DNA from: Streptomyces sporangiiformans
Lineage (GTDB): Bacteria > Actinomycetota > Actinomycetes > Streptomycetales > Streptomycetaceae
DNA: 64,000 bases
Assembly (NCBI RefSeq): GCF_005768555.2
Contig: NZ_VCHX02000129.1
Coordinates: 82,204 to 146,203 of the forward strand
Direction of reading: 5' to 3'
Below are positions 41,189 to 50,444 of the stretch, in pieces; positions within the stretch are counted from its first letter, which is position 1; every line of letters begins with the position of its first letter. Both the position numbers and the translations under genes were made by a program. The notes beneath the pieces were generated by a model. It had not been told where the DNA came from. It did not search any database and was given only the letters and a program-made list of their open reading frames with translations.

Positions 41189-43527
41189 AGATCAGCAACT
41201 ACAGCGCCGCCGAGTTACAGACGTCCTACGGAATCGACGTCACTTCCCTCGACACCGGTGCCGCGGCGCGCCTGGGCGTCGCCGCCGCCTGGGTGAGCGT
41301 CGAACCCGGCGCGCGATCGGACGCGCACCAGCATGACGAGACCGAGACCTGGGTGATCGTCTCGGGAAGCGGCGATCTGACCGTCGACGCCGAACGCCAC
41401 CCGGTGCACGCCTCCACCGTTGTCCAGTTCGAGCCCTTCGAGACGCACTCCGTCGAGAACACCGGTGACACCGATCTGCTGCTGCTCAGCCTCTACTGGC
41501 GCGATGCCGAGAGGGCCGTGCGCGCCGCTCGCGACACCGGTCACCGCCGCTTCGGCTCACGTCCGCTGTTCGTGTTCTCCTCCGCACCGACCCCCAACGG
41601 AGACCTCCATCTGGGTCACCTGTCCGGCCCGTTCTTCGGCGCCGACGTCTTCGTCCGATACCAGCGCATGAATGGCGCAGACGCCTGGCACATCACCGGC
41701 AGCGACGACTACCAGAACTACGTCGTGGCCGCGGCCGGCCGGGAGGGACGCGAACCGGCGGAGACCGCCGCCCACTACAGCGCCGAGATCCTCGCCACCC
41801 TCCGGCTGATGGACATCGATGTCCACCAGTACACCGCGACCAGCCAGGACGACGCCTATCCCGACGCCCTCCGGGCGTTCTTCTCCCGTCTCACGGCCTC
41901 CGGTGCCGTGGCCCCCCGCGCGGGCGCGGCCCTCTTTGACGCCGTGAGCGGCGAGTACCTGTACGAGTCCGGGGTCACCGGCCGCTGCCCCACCTGCGGC
42001 GAAGACTGCGGCGGGAACGTCTGCGAGGTCTGCCTGGAGCCCAATGTCTGCACCGATCTGATCGATCCGCGTTCCACCGCGTCCGACGCTCCGCCCCGCG
42101 AGGGAACCGCCACCCGCTACACCTTGCCGCTGCACCGGCTGGCGAAGGACATTACCGCCCACCAGCGTCTCGGCCGCGTCCCCGCCCCGGTGAAGGAGCT
42201 GGCCGAACGGCTCTCCCGTCGTGAGCACCTCGACATCCCTGTCACCCACTCCGCCACCTGGGGTGTCCAGCCCGCCGAGACGGCCGTGGAGGGCCAGGTC
42301 ATCTGGTCGTGGCTGGACTACGCCTTCAGCATCCTCTACGGCATCGAGGCGGTCGGCCGCGACCTCGGTCGGTCCTGGAAGGCGAACGAGCCCGAGCAGG
42401 ACTGGAAGATCGTCCACTTCCTGGGCTCGGACGGCAGCTTCTTCCACCCGATGTTCGTCCCGGCGCTCTACCGGCTCGCTCACCCGGACTGGACCCCGGA
42501 CATCGACTACAACATCAACGAGTTCTATCTGCTCGACGACAGCAAGTTCTCCACCAGCCGCCGCCACGTCATCTGGGGCAAGGACATCCTCAGCCCTCGT
42601 ACGGTCGACGCCATACGCTTCTACCTCGCACTGACCCGTCCCGAAGGCCGCCGCACCAACTTCGAACGCGGCGCGTACGAGACGTACATACGGCAGACCC
42701 TCATCGGCACCTGGCAGGGCTGGCTGAACGGACTCGGCGACCGCATCGAGAAGCGGTACGGCAGCACCGCCCCGGACGCCGGCACCTGGACGCCCGAGCA
42801 CGCGGCCTTCGTGGCCCGCCTGGAGACCCGGCTGTCAGCCGTGACGGGCAGTCTCGGGCAGGACGGATTCTCCCTCAACCATGCGGCCGAGGCCCTGAAC
42901 GGCATTGTCGAGGATGTCACAGCCTTCGCCCGGCTCCAGGCCCCTGCGGCGGACGTCGAGAGCTGCAAGGACGAGGCCCGCACCGCCATCGCCCTCGAAC
43001 TCGCCGCCGCACGCCTGCTCGCGACCTGTGCCGCCCCCGTCATGCCAAGGTTCGCGGCCCGTCTGGCCGCCGCCCTCGGCGGACCCCCGCCGGCCGAATG
43101 GCCCAGCACGGTCAACCTGGTGCCCGCCGGGACCGCGGTCGACCTCGCCCGGCAGGAGTTCTTCGCCGACCCGGGGGACCAGGCCCCGGATCCGGACTCC
43201 GCACCTCGACCCGGACTCGAACGCGCCGCACCCGAGGCCGCGGCGTCCAAGGGCGAGGCTTCGCCGTTGCTCCCCTGGCTGAGCAACCTGGTTCGCCAGG
43301 CCCTGCGACTGCCCGCCGACGAGCCCGTACGGGACACCTCGCCCGTCCAGCTGGGCATGGAATCGCTGCAAGCCATCGCCCTGCAGTACCAGATCACCGA
43401 GCACGTCGGCGCCGATGTGCCGATCGAGGACCTGCTGGGTGCCAAGACCGTCGCCGACCTGGCTGCCCTCATCGCGGACGGCGTGGACCCCGACGTCGTC
43501 GCGGCACACCAGGAGGTGACGGCATGA
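41185..43527 (+). CDS. Hydrazine synthetase: cupin-MetRS-like fusion with C-terminal carrier domain
   Basis: A 780-aa three-part enzyme. The cupin (1-110) has candidate metal ligands H48, H50, E54 and H88 (AHQHDETETW, FEPFETHSVE). The MetRS-like domain (125-660) has the HIGH equivalent HLGH at 142-145, a zinc knuckle with C268, C271, C280 and C283, and KFSTS (454-458) for KMSKS. The C-terminal carrier domain (about 690-765) has LGMESLQAIA with phosphopantetheine Ser near 727. Cupin-MetRS proteins join N6-hydroxylysine to glycine to form the N-N bond in s56-p1-type pathways. The added carrier domain is unusual as far as I know. Overlaps both neighbours by four bases. Confidence 0.92.
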   Translation: MKISNYSAAELQTSYGIDVTSLDTGAAARLGVAAAWVSVEPGARSDAHQHDETETWVIVSGSGDLTVDAERHPVHASTVVQFEPFETHSVENTGDTDLLLLSLYWRDAERAVRAARDTGHRRFGSRPLFVFSSAPTPNGDLHLGHLSGPFFGADVFVRYQRMNGADAWHITGSDDYQNYVVAAAGREGREPAETAAHYSAEILATLRLMDIDVHQYTATSQDDAYPDALRAFFSRLTASGAVAPRAGAALFDAVSGEYLYESGVTGRCPTCGEDCGGNVCEVCLEPNVCTDLIDPRSTASDAPPREGTATRYTLPLHRLAKDITAHQRLGRVPAPVKELAERLSRREHLDIPVTHSATWGVQPAETAVEGQVIWSWLDYAFSILYGIEAVGRDLGRSWKANEPEQDWKIVHFLGSDGSFFHPMFVPALYRLAHPDWTPDIDYNINEFYLLDDSKFSTSRRHVIWGKDILSPRTVDAIRFYLALTRPEGRRTNFERGAYETYIRQTLIGTWQGWLNGLGDRIEKRYGSTAPDAGTWTPEHAAFVARLETRLSAVTGSLGQDGFSLNHAAEALNGIVEDVTAFARLQAPAADVESCKDEARTAIALELAAARLLATCAAPVMPRFAARLAAALGGPPPAEWPSTVNLVPAGTAVDLARQEFFADPGDQAPDPDSAPRPGLERAAPEAAASKGEASPLLPWLSNLVRQALRLPADEPVRDTSPVQLGMESLQAIALQYQITEHVGADVPIEDLLGAKTVADLAALIADGVDPDVVAAHQEVTA

Positions 43528-46500
43528 GCCACGAACAGGTGCTCCGCGAGATCGAGGCGCGCGGTCTCGCCCTCACCTCCACCGGCGCCGATCTCAAGCT
43601 CCAGGGGCCGCGCGACCGCATGGACGCCGAACTCCTCGGCCTCATCAGGGCACACAAGGCCGAACTGATCGCCCACCTCGACGTGACCGAGGGCTTCCCG
43701 CTGACCGGCCTTCAACAGAGCTATCTCGTCGGCCGCGGGGAGCACGTCGAGATCGGCAACGTGGCCAGCCACGTCTACCACGAGTTCGAGGGCGTTTGGG
43801 ACCTCGACCGGCTGGAGACCGCACTGCGCACGGTCGTTGCCCGCCACGGAGCCCTCCGCACCCGCTTCACCCCCGACGGCAGGCAGGTGCAGGAGGACGC
43901 CGTCGACGTGGCGATCGGGCGCATCGACCTGCGCGGCGAACGCGAGGACGTACAGCGGGACCGCAGGCTCGCCCTGCGCGAGCAGCGGTCGCACCGCATC
44001 CTCCCCGCCGACGGAGCGCCGCTGCTGGCGGCGGACGTCACGATCCTGGCCGACGACCGCATGGTCCTGCACGTCGACCACGACGGACTGATCATGGACG
44101 CCACCAGCATGTTCCTGTTCTTCCGGGATTGGTGGTCCGCCTACGGCGGCGCCGACGCCGCGGCCGCCGCCCAGGAGCCTCGCGACACCGAAGAAGCCTC
44201 GTTCGAGGCGTACATCGCGGCATTGGAGGCCGCCCGCACTCGCGCCCCGGCCCGGCGCGCCCGCGCCCACTGGCTGGAGCGGCTGGACGACCTCGCCCCC
44301 TGCCCCGATCTGCCGTTGCGGACCAGCCCGTCGTCGATCAGCGAACCCCGGTTCACGGCGCGCTTCGCACGCATGGCCGAGCCGGCGTGGATCGCCCTCA
44401 AGTCCCGCGCCGCCGACGCCGGACTGACTCCCTCCGCGCTGCTGTTCGCGGTCTATGCCGACACGCTCGCCGCCTGGGGTGCCGGATCGCGCTTCACGAT
44501 CAACACCACGGTGGCCAACCGTCCGCCGATCCACCCGCGCATCCTCGACGCCGTCGGGAACTTCTGCGAGACCATGCTCGTCGAGGTCAGCGTCGACCGC
44601 AGCACCGGTTTCGCCGACCGGGCCCGCGCGCTTCAGGCACGGCTCCGCCAGGAACTGGACAACCGGCACTTCTCCGGTATCGAGGTGATGCGCGAGCTGG
44701 CCAGGCGCGGAGGCGGCGCCGCCCAGAGCCAGATGCCGTACACGTTCAACAGCGCCCTCGGATATGTGCACGCCGACATCGACGGCTCGACGCTGGAGCT
44801 GTTCGGCCCGGAGGTGTACACCTCCAGCCAGACGCCTCAAGTCTGGCTCGACGTCTCCGCGTTCGAACAGCACGGCGGTGTGGCCGTCCAGTTCGACAGC
44901 GTCGACGAACTGTTCCCCGACGGAATGGTCGAGGACATGGTCGCCGGCTACCAGCGGCTCCTCGAAGCCCTGCTGACGGACGAGGCGTGGCAGGCGACCA
45001 CGTTCGACCTGCTCCCCGATGACCAGCGCCGCCGCCGCCAGGCCGCCAATGACACGGCGACACCGCCGCCCGCGCCCGGCATGCTGACCGACGCCTTCCT
45101 CGCCCACGTCGAACGCGCCCCCGACGCGCCGGCCGTCATGACCAGCACGGGAACCCTGAGCTACGCGGAACTGTATGGGCACGCCGCGCACGCCGCCGCC
45201 TGGCTGCGCGAGCGGAACGCGGGCCCCGACGAACTGGTCGGCCTCGTCCTGAACCGGGGACCCGAGCAGCTGATCGGCATCCTCGCCACCCTCCTCGCCG
45301 GCGCCGCCTACCTGCCGATCGACGCCGCGCTGCCGACGGCGCGGCGCGACTACATGCTGGCTGACGGCCGGGTACGCCACGTCCTGACCAACACCGACGG
45401 CCAACTCGACCACCACGGCCCGCACGACGGCTACGACGTCCTCACCCTCGACGCGACGAGGCCCCTGCCGCCCGGTACGCCGCCCGATCCGCGCGTGCTC
45501 CCCGGGGCGGACGACGACCATCTTGCGTACGTCCTCTACACCTCGGGCACGACGGGCGAGCCCAAGGGCGTCATGGTCAGCCGCGCGAGCGTCGCCAACG
45601 TCGTCGCCGACTGCACCGCCCGCTTCCACGTCGGACCCACGGACCGGCTCTTCGGCATCAGCGCCTTCAACTTCGACCTGTCCGTCTACGACGTCTTCGG
45701 CGCCCTCTGCACAGGAGCCGCCGTCGTCCTGCCGGACGCGGACAAGGCGGCCGACCCGGAGCACTGGCTGCGGCGGTGCGGGGACACCGGCGTGACCGTC
45801 TGGAACTCCGTACCCGCCATCGTCTCGCTCCTCCATGACCAGGCCGTGGCAGAGGGCTCCGACGGACCCGAGGCCCTGGCCGCGCTGCGGCTGGTGATGA
45901 TGAGCGGTGACCGCATCCCCCCGACGCTGCCCGCCGCCCTGCGCGGGCTCAAGCCCGACCTGGAGATCGTCTCGCTGGGCGGACCGACGGAGACCACGGT
46001 CTGGAACGTTCTGCACCAGATCCGCAAGGATGAGGACGGCTCGCGCAGCATCCCGTACGGCAGGCCCAACGCGAACAACCGGGCCTACGTCCTGGACGAG
46101 CACCGCTGTGACGTGCCCGACTGGGTGACCGGCGAGATCTGGGCCGCCGGCACCGGCCTCGCCCGGGGCTACTGGGGCGACGAGGCTCGCACGACGGAAC
46201 GATTCGTCCACGACGCCGTACGGGGCGAACGGCTCTACCGGACCGGCGACCTGGGGCGCTATCTGCCCGACGGCGAGATCGACATCCTCGGCCGCAGCGA
46301 CTTCCAGATCAAGGTGAACGGCTACCGCATCGAGGCCGGAGAAGTGGAGACCCGGCTGGCGGCACTGGACGGCGTGGCACGAGCCGTAGTCGCCCGGCAG
46401 GACGGGGAACACGGCAGCCGACTAGTCGCCCACCTGGTAGCGACCGGAGAGGAACGCCCGCGGACCGAGTCGATCCGCGAGGCACTGCGAGGGTTCTTGC

Positions 46501-46889
46501 CGTACTACATGATTCCCGCCGCCGTCTTCTGGTACGACAGCCTTCCGCTGACCAGGAACGGCAAGGTCGACCGGGCACGGCTGGCGGCCTCCGGCGACAC
46601 CGCCGAGCCCTCTGCCGCCGACGTCGCCGCGCCCGACACGGAGCTGGAACGCCAGGTCGCCGGGGTGTGGGCGAAGGTGCTGAAGATCGCGGACGTGGAC
46701 CTGGACGTCACCCGCGCTCTTTACGACCTCGGCGGCGACTCCCTGGCGGCCGCGCGCATTCTCACCGGTGTCCGCAAGCGGTTCGGCCGCACCATCACGC
46801 TGGACCGGCTGCCCGAGGTCGACACCGTACGGACCATGGCGAACTGGATCGGCGCGTCCCTCACAGAGGGGGAGGGGAACGCGACATGA
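43524..46889 (+). CDS. NRPS module: TubC docking-Cy-A-PCP
   Basis: A 1121-aa single-module synthetase. A TubC-like docking domain (1-52) is followed by a condensation domain of heterocyclisation type (55-480; LTGLQQSYLVGR, and DGLIMDATS at 187-195 fitting DxxxxDxxS instead of HHxxxDG). The A domain (about 530-1020) has LYTSGTTGEPKGVMV, YRTGDLGRYLPDGEID and GGPTETTVW. The PCP has DLGGDSLAAA with Ser 1073. My hand alignment gives the code D-L-Y-N-M-S-L-V, near the cysteine code DLYNLSLI. There is no thioesterase domain. Starts inside the previous stop codon (ATGA). Confidence 0.9.
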   Translation: MSHEQVLREIEARGLALTSTGADLKLQGPRDRMDAELLGLIRAHKAELIAHLDVTEGFPLTGLQQSYLVGRGEHVEIGNVASHVYHEFEGVWDLDRLETALRTVVARHGALRTRFTPDGRQVQEDAVDVAIGRIDLRGEREDVQRDRRLALREQRSHRILPADGAPLLAADVTILADDRMVLHVDHDGLIMDATSMFLFFRDWWSAYGGADAAAAAQEPRDTEEASFEAYIAALEAARTRAPARRARAHWLERLDDLAPCPDLPLRTSPSSISEPRFTARFARMAEPAWIALKSRAADAGLTPSALLFAVYADTLAAWGAGSRFTINTTVANRPPIHPRILDAVGNFCETMLVEVSVDRSTGFADRARALQARLRQELDNRHFSGIEVMRELARRGGGAAQSQMPYTFNSALGYVHADIDGSTLELFGPEVYTSSQTPQVWLDVSAFEQHGGVAVQFDSVDELFPDGMVEDMVAGYQRLLEALLTDEAWQATTFDLLPDDQRRRRQAANDTATPPPAPGMLTDAFLAHVERAPDAPAVMTSTGTLSYAELYGHAAHAAAWLRERNAGPDELVGLVLNRGPEQLIGILATLLAGAAYLPIDAALPTARRDYMLADGRVRHVLTNTDGQLDHHGPHDGYDVLTLDATRPLPPGTPPDPRVLPGADDDHLAYVLYTSGTTGEPKGVMVSRASVANVVADCTARFHVGPTDRLFGISAFNFDLSVYDVFGALCTGAAVVLPDADKAADPEHWLRRCGDTGVTVWNSVPAIVSLLHDQAVAEGSDGPEALAALRLVMMSGDRIPPTLPAALRGLKPDLEIVSLGGPTETTVWNVLHQIRKDEDGSRSIPYGRPNANNRAYVLDEHRCDVPDWVTGEIWAAGTGLARGYWGDEARTTERFVHDAVRGERLYRTGDLGRYLPDGEIDILGRSDFQIKVNGYRIEAGEVETRLAALDGVARAVVARQDGEHGSRLVAHLVATGEERPRTESIREALRGFLPYYMIPAAVFWYDSLPLTRNGKVDRARLAASGDTAEPSAADVAAPDTELERQVAGVWAKVLKIADVDLDVTRALYDLGGDSLAAARILTGVRKRFGRTITLDRLPEVDTVRTMANWIGASLTEGEGNAT

Positions 46890-48442
46890 CCGAACCATCG
46901 GTGATCAACCACATCGTCGCCGGGCCCCCCGCGGCCGGACACCGGATCTCCTTCTTCCGGCTTGGCGGCATCGAGACCCTGGAACTGACCGAACTGTATG
47001 AACGCGCCGGACGGCTCGCGCTGTCCCTGCGCGAACTCGGCATCGCCCGAGGGGAACGGATCGGCATCCTCGCCGCGAACTGCCTGGAATGGATGCTGCT
47101 CGACCTCGCCGCCCTGCGGCTCGGCGCGGTGACCGTCGGATTCGACCCGGCGAAGTTCGCCACGGCCGATCCCGCCCTCCTCGACCGCTACCGGCTACAG
47201 CTGCTGTTCACCGACCGCCCGGACGACGCCAGGCCGGACAGCCCCCGCGTCAGGGCCCTCGGCGACGTCGTGCGCATGGCTGCCGAACAGGCCTCCGGAC
47301 GGGTACCGCCGCCGGTCGTCTACACGCCCGATGACGTGACGTCGCTCAAGCTCACCTCCGGCAGTACGGGCGAGCCCAAGACGCTCACGGCCGGCGTCGG
47401 AAGCATCGACAGCGACCTGCTGGCCGTCCAGGAGATGTTCGCGCACGGGCCGGACGACAACCTCTTCGTCTTCCTCCCGCTGTCGGTGCTTCAACAGAGG
47501 TACTGGATGTACTCCGCCCTCCGGTTCGGCCATGACGTCACCATCAGCACCTATGAGGCCGCCTTCCCCGCGCTCCGGCAGATCCGGCCGACGGTGGTGA
47601 TGGGCGTACCGGGCTTCTTCGAGACGGCCAAGAAACACATCGAGGCACAGGCGGGCGGCCCGGCGTCCGGGAGCGACGACGAGGCGCGGGCCGCCGCCCG
47701 GCGGCTGTTCGGGGACCGCATCCGCTACCTGTGGACCGGCTCGGCCCCGGCGAGCGCCGGGACGCTGAAATTCTTCGACAGCGTCGGGCTGCCGATTTTC
47801 GAGGGCTACGGGCTCAACGAGACGTGCATCGTTGCCAAGAATCACCCGGGCGCCCACCGCGTGGGCAGTGTCGGACGCGTGCTCCCGGGCAAGCAGGTCC
47901 TGCTGGACGCCGAGGGCGTGATCCACGTACGTAGTGACCACCCTGTGTGCCGGGGCTACGAGCAGGCGCCGCCGGGCGTGTCGGGATACGTCTTCGGCGC
48001 GGACGGGATCGTGCGGACCAACGACATCGGCCACTTCGACGAGGACGGCTTCCTCTACATCCGTGGCCGCGCCGACGACGTCATCGTGCAGGACAACGGC
48101 CGGAAGATCGTCGTACGGCCGATCGAGGAGCACATGAGGACAAGCCCGGCCATCGAGGAGTGCGTGGTGTTCTGCCTCAAACAGACGCACCTCGTCGCCG
48201 TGGTCTCACCGGCCGGCGACACGGTCGGACCGGAGGAGGAGAAGGCCATCACCGAGCAACTCGCCCGTACCAACGCGGCATTCGGCGCGGAGGAGCAGAT
48301 CCGCGAGGTCGTGGTGGCGCGTGGCCGGTTCACCGTCGAGAACGGGTTGCTGACCTCCCAGCTCAAGCCCAGGCGCGGACGGATCCTCGACACCTACCGC
48401 TCAGCGGTCAACGACACCCAGGGAAGCGTCCATGCAGCCTGA
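46886..48442 (+). CDS. Stand-alone adenylate-forming enzyme
   Basis: A 518-aa ANL-superfamily ligase. The P-loop is TSLKLTSGSTGEPKTLTAGV, the A5-like region is FEGYGLNETCIV, and RTNDIGHFDEDGFLYIRGR is the hinge region; the C-terminal lid lysine may be in NGLLTSQLKPRRGR. The sequence is acyl-CoA/acyl-ACP synthetase-like rather than an amino-acid A domain. It is followed immediately by a free carrier protein, which it probably loads, perhaps with hydrazinoacetate or an acyl group. Coupled to the NRPS by ATGA. Confidence 0.87.
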   Translation: MTEPSVINHIVAGPPAAGHRISFFRLGGIETLELTELYERAGRLALSLRELGIARGERIGILAANCLEWMLLDLAALRLGAVTVGFDPAKFATADPALLDRYRLQLLFTDRPDDARPDSPRVRALGDVVRMAAEQASGRVPPPVVYTPDDVTSLKLTSGSTGEPKTLTAGVGSIDSDLLAVQEMFAHGPDDNLFVFLPLSVLQQRYWMYSALRFGHDVTISTYEAAFPALRQIRPTVVMGVPGFFETAKKHIEAQAGGPASGSDDEARAAARRLFGDRIRYLWTGSAPASAGTLKFFDSVGLPIFEGYGLNETCIVAKNHPGAHRVGSVGRVLPGKQVLLDAEGVIHVRSDHPVCRGYEQAPPGVSGYVFGADGIVRTNDIGHFDEDGFLYIRGRADDVIVQDNGRKIVVRPIEEHMRTSPAIEECVVFCLKQTHLVAVVSPAGDTVGPEEEKAITEQLARTNAAFGAEEQIREVVVARGRFTVENGLLTSQLKPRRGRILDTYRSAVNDTQGSVHAA

Positions 48443-48707
48443 TACCGACTCCAAGATAGAGACCGTGGCCAGGAAGAACCTCGCCCGGGTGCTGGAATCC
48501 GACATCGCAGCGGACGACCTCGACCTCGACGTGGACATGGTCGGCGTCTACGGGCTGACCTCGCTCAACAAGGTCCTGTTCCTCATGTCGGCCTGCGACG
48601 ACGCCGGGGTGAGCCTGGCAAGTTTCACCGAACCCGACGTCGCCGAGATGACCACACTGCGCGATGTGACCAAGGCGCTGACGCGCCACGCTGGAGAGGT
48701 GGCCTGA
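48432..48707 (+). CDS. Discrete acyl/peptidyl carrier protein
   Basis: A 91-aa carrier protein with the phosphopantetheine site GVYGLTSLNKVL (Ser 44) in an acidic helical context. It lacks the canonical DSL; GLTSL occurs in free-standing carrier proteins of hydrazine and other non-canonical pathways. The start overlaps the adenylating enzyme by 11 bases, implying partnership. Confidence 0.9.
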   Translation: MQPDTDSKIETVARKNLARVLESDIAADDLDLDVDMVGVYGLTSLNKVLFLMSACDDAGVSLASFTEPDVAEMTTLRDVTKALTRHAGEVA

Positions 48708-48708
48708 C

Positions 48709-49323
48709 ATGACCTGGGCACAGATCGCCAGGACGACCCTGGAGAACGACCACGTCCTGCTCCGCCCGATCGTCCCCGAGGACCGCGAAGCGCTGCGCGA
48801 GCCGGCCATGAGCCCGGAGATCTGGCGCTACTTCGTCATGCTGATCGAGACCGACGCCGAATTCGACGCCTTCTTCGACGCGGCACTCGCCGACCAGGAC
48901 GCCGGTCGGCGCGTCGTCTACCACATCATCGACAAGCCGACCGGCCGTACGGCGGGCAGCATGAGCTTCTGCAACATCGCCGAGGCGGACGGCCGGCTCG
49001 AGATCGGCTGGTCCTGGCTCGGCACGAAGTTCCAGGGGCAGGGCATCAACCGCTGGGCGAAGTTCCTCATGCTGGAGCAGGCCTTTACGAAACTCGGCGC
49101 CGAGCGTGTCGAGTTCAAGACCGACGTACTCAACCTCCAAGCACGCCAGGGCCTGCGCAACATCGGCGCCACCGAGGAGGGAACGCTGCGCAGCTTCAAC
49201 CCGATGCCCGGCGGCCGGCGTCGTGACGCTGTCTACTACAGCGTGCTGCGGGGCGAATGGGCAGAGGTGCGGAAACAGCTGCTCACCCGGCCCAAGGTGA
49301 CCCGCCGGCCGGAGTCGGCATGA
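48709..49323 (+). CDS. GNAT family N-acyltransferase (RimJ/RimL type)
   Basis: A 204-aa GNAT: VLLRPIVPEDREALREPAMS, GRLEIGWSWLGTKFQGQGIN (acyl-CoA loop QGQGIN), LGAERVEFKTDVLNLQARQG and GATEEGTLRSF. It transfers an acyl group from acyl-CoA to an amine. In hydrazinoacetate pathways a GNAT that acylates the hydrazine is known to me for triacsin; the same could apply here. One base separates it from the carrier gene. Confidence 0.9.
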   Translation: MTWAQIARTTLENDHVLLRPIVPEDREALREPAMSPEIWRYFVMLIETDAEFDAFFDAALADQDAGRRVVYHIIDKPTGRTAGSMSFCNIAEADGRLEIGWSWLGTKFQGQGINRWAKFLMLEQAFTKLGAERVEFKTDVLNLQARQGLRNIGATEEGTLRSFNPMPGGRRRDAVYYSVLRGEWAEVRKQLLTRPKVTRRPESA

Positions 49324-50444
49324 CCCGGACAGGGACCGGGGCCGGCGCGGGGACCGAGTCGGATCTGCAGGTTCCGTTCGTCCGGGCCTACGGCGACCCC
49401 TACGAGTGCGGCCGCCGCCATGGCACGGAGCGAGGCGCGAGCTTACGCGGGTTCGTCGGCGACGGCCTGGCCCGGCTCGCCCGGATCATGCCGGATCCGG
49501 TCTCTATGGAGTCGCTGCGGCCGGTGCTCGCCGCCCACCGCGCCGAGATCGAGGCCCAGACGCCACGGCTGATGGAGGAGATACGCGGCCTGGCGGCGGG
49601 GGCCGGACTGAGCGAGGACGAGGCCATGCTGCTTCAACTGCGCCGCGAGATCATGGGCTACCAGCGGATACCGACGGCGGGCGACTGCACGACCTACGCC
49701 CGGACCGGCGGCGGCGCCCCGCCCGTGCTGGCGCAGACCGTCGACCTCAACGGCGATCTCGACGACCAGATCAGCGTGGTGCGCGTCGCCCCTGCCGGCT
49801 CGCCCCGGCAGTCCCTCGTCCTCAGCTTCGGCGGTCTGCTCGGCTACCTCGGCGTCAACAGCGACGGACTCGCGGTGGGGCTGAACCTCGTGCTCGGCGG
49901 CGCATGGCGCCCCGGCCTGCCGCCGTACCTCGCCATCCGCCACCTGCTGGACACCACCTCTTGCGTTGACGAGGCGGTGGACAGCCTGCGCGGCCTGAAG
50001 CTGACCAGCTCCCGCACCCTCGTCCTCTGTGACAGGGAGAAGACGGCGTGGGTGGAGTTCCTCGGAGACGACTTCCGGATCGCCGAAGCCGACATCACGA
50101 CGCACACGAATCACTTCTTGCACCCCGACTTCGTCCCGCACGACGAACTCAACGTCTTCGCGCGGAACTTCTCCCAGCTGCGGCTGAACACCTGCCGCGG
50201 GGAACTGGCCGCACTGCCGCCCGACGCGGGCGTCGAGGACCACTTCGCCGTGCTGTCGAGGGCGCCCATCCGGGTCGAGGGCAACGGCGACATCCGGCGG
50301 GAGCGGACGGTCGCGGCGGTCGTGCTGCGGCCGGACCTCGGCGAACTGCACGTACGGCCGGGCGATCCCGCACATTCCCGTACCCGCTCTTTCCAGCTAC
50401 GCGGGCCCGACCCGCACCACCCGACGACGGAGGTGACAGCATGA
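49320..50444 (+). CDS. C45-type autoproteolytic Ntn acyltransferase/hydrolase
   Basis: A 374-aa homologue of isopenicillin-N acyltransferase. Autoproteolysis is expected at Gly121-Asp122/Cys123 in TAGDCTTYARTG, which would make Cys 123 the N-terminal nucleophile of the beta chain. Further family features are LAQTVDLNGDLDDQI, LVLSFGGLLGYLGVNSDGLA and ITTHTNHFLHPDF. It could install or remove an acyl group on the peptide or hydrazine. Overlaps the GNAT gene by four bases, suggesting linked acylation and deacylation steps. Confidence 0.88.
   Translation: MTRTGTGAGAGTESDLQVPFVRAYGDPYECGRRHGTERGASLRGFVGDGLARLARIMPDPVSMESLRPVLAAHRAEIEAQTPRLMEEIRGLAAGAGLSEDEAMLLQLRREIMGYQRIPTAGDCTTYARTGGGAPPVLAQTVDLNGDLDDQISVVRVAPAGSPRQSLVLSFGGLLGYLGVNSDGLAVGLNLVLGGAWRPGLPPYLAIRHLLDTTSCVDEAVDSLRGLKLTSSRTLVLCDREKTAWVEFLGDDFRIAEADITTHTNHFLHPDFVPHDELNVFARNFSQLRLNTCRGELAALPPDAGVEDHFAVLSRAPIRVEGNGDIRRERTVAAVVLRPDLGELHVRPGDPAHSRTRSFQLRGPDPHHPTTEVTA

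Noticed and set aside
42621..46412. A 1263-codon open frame antisense to the hydrazine synthetase and NRPS genes
   Set aside because: It mirrors codon structure of two clearly real genes, has no family motifs and is rich in Gly/Val/Arg as expected for antisense shadow in high-GC DNA.
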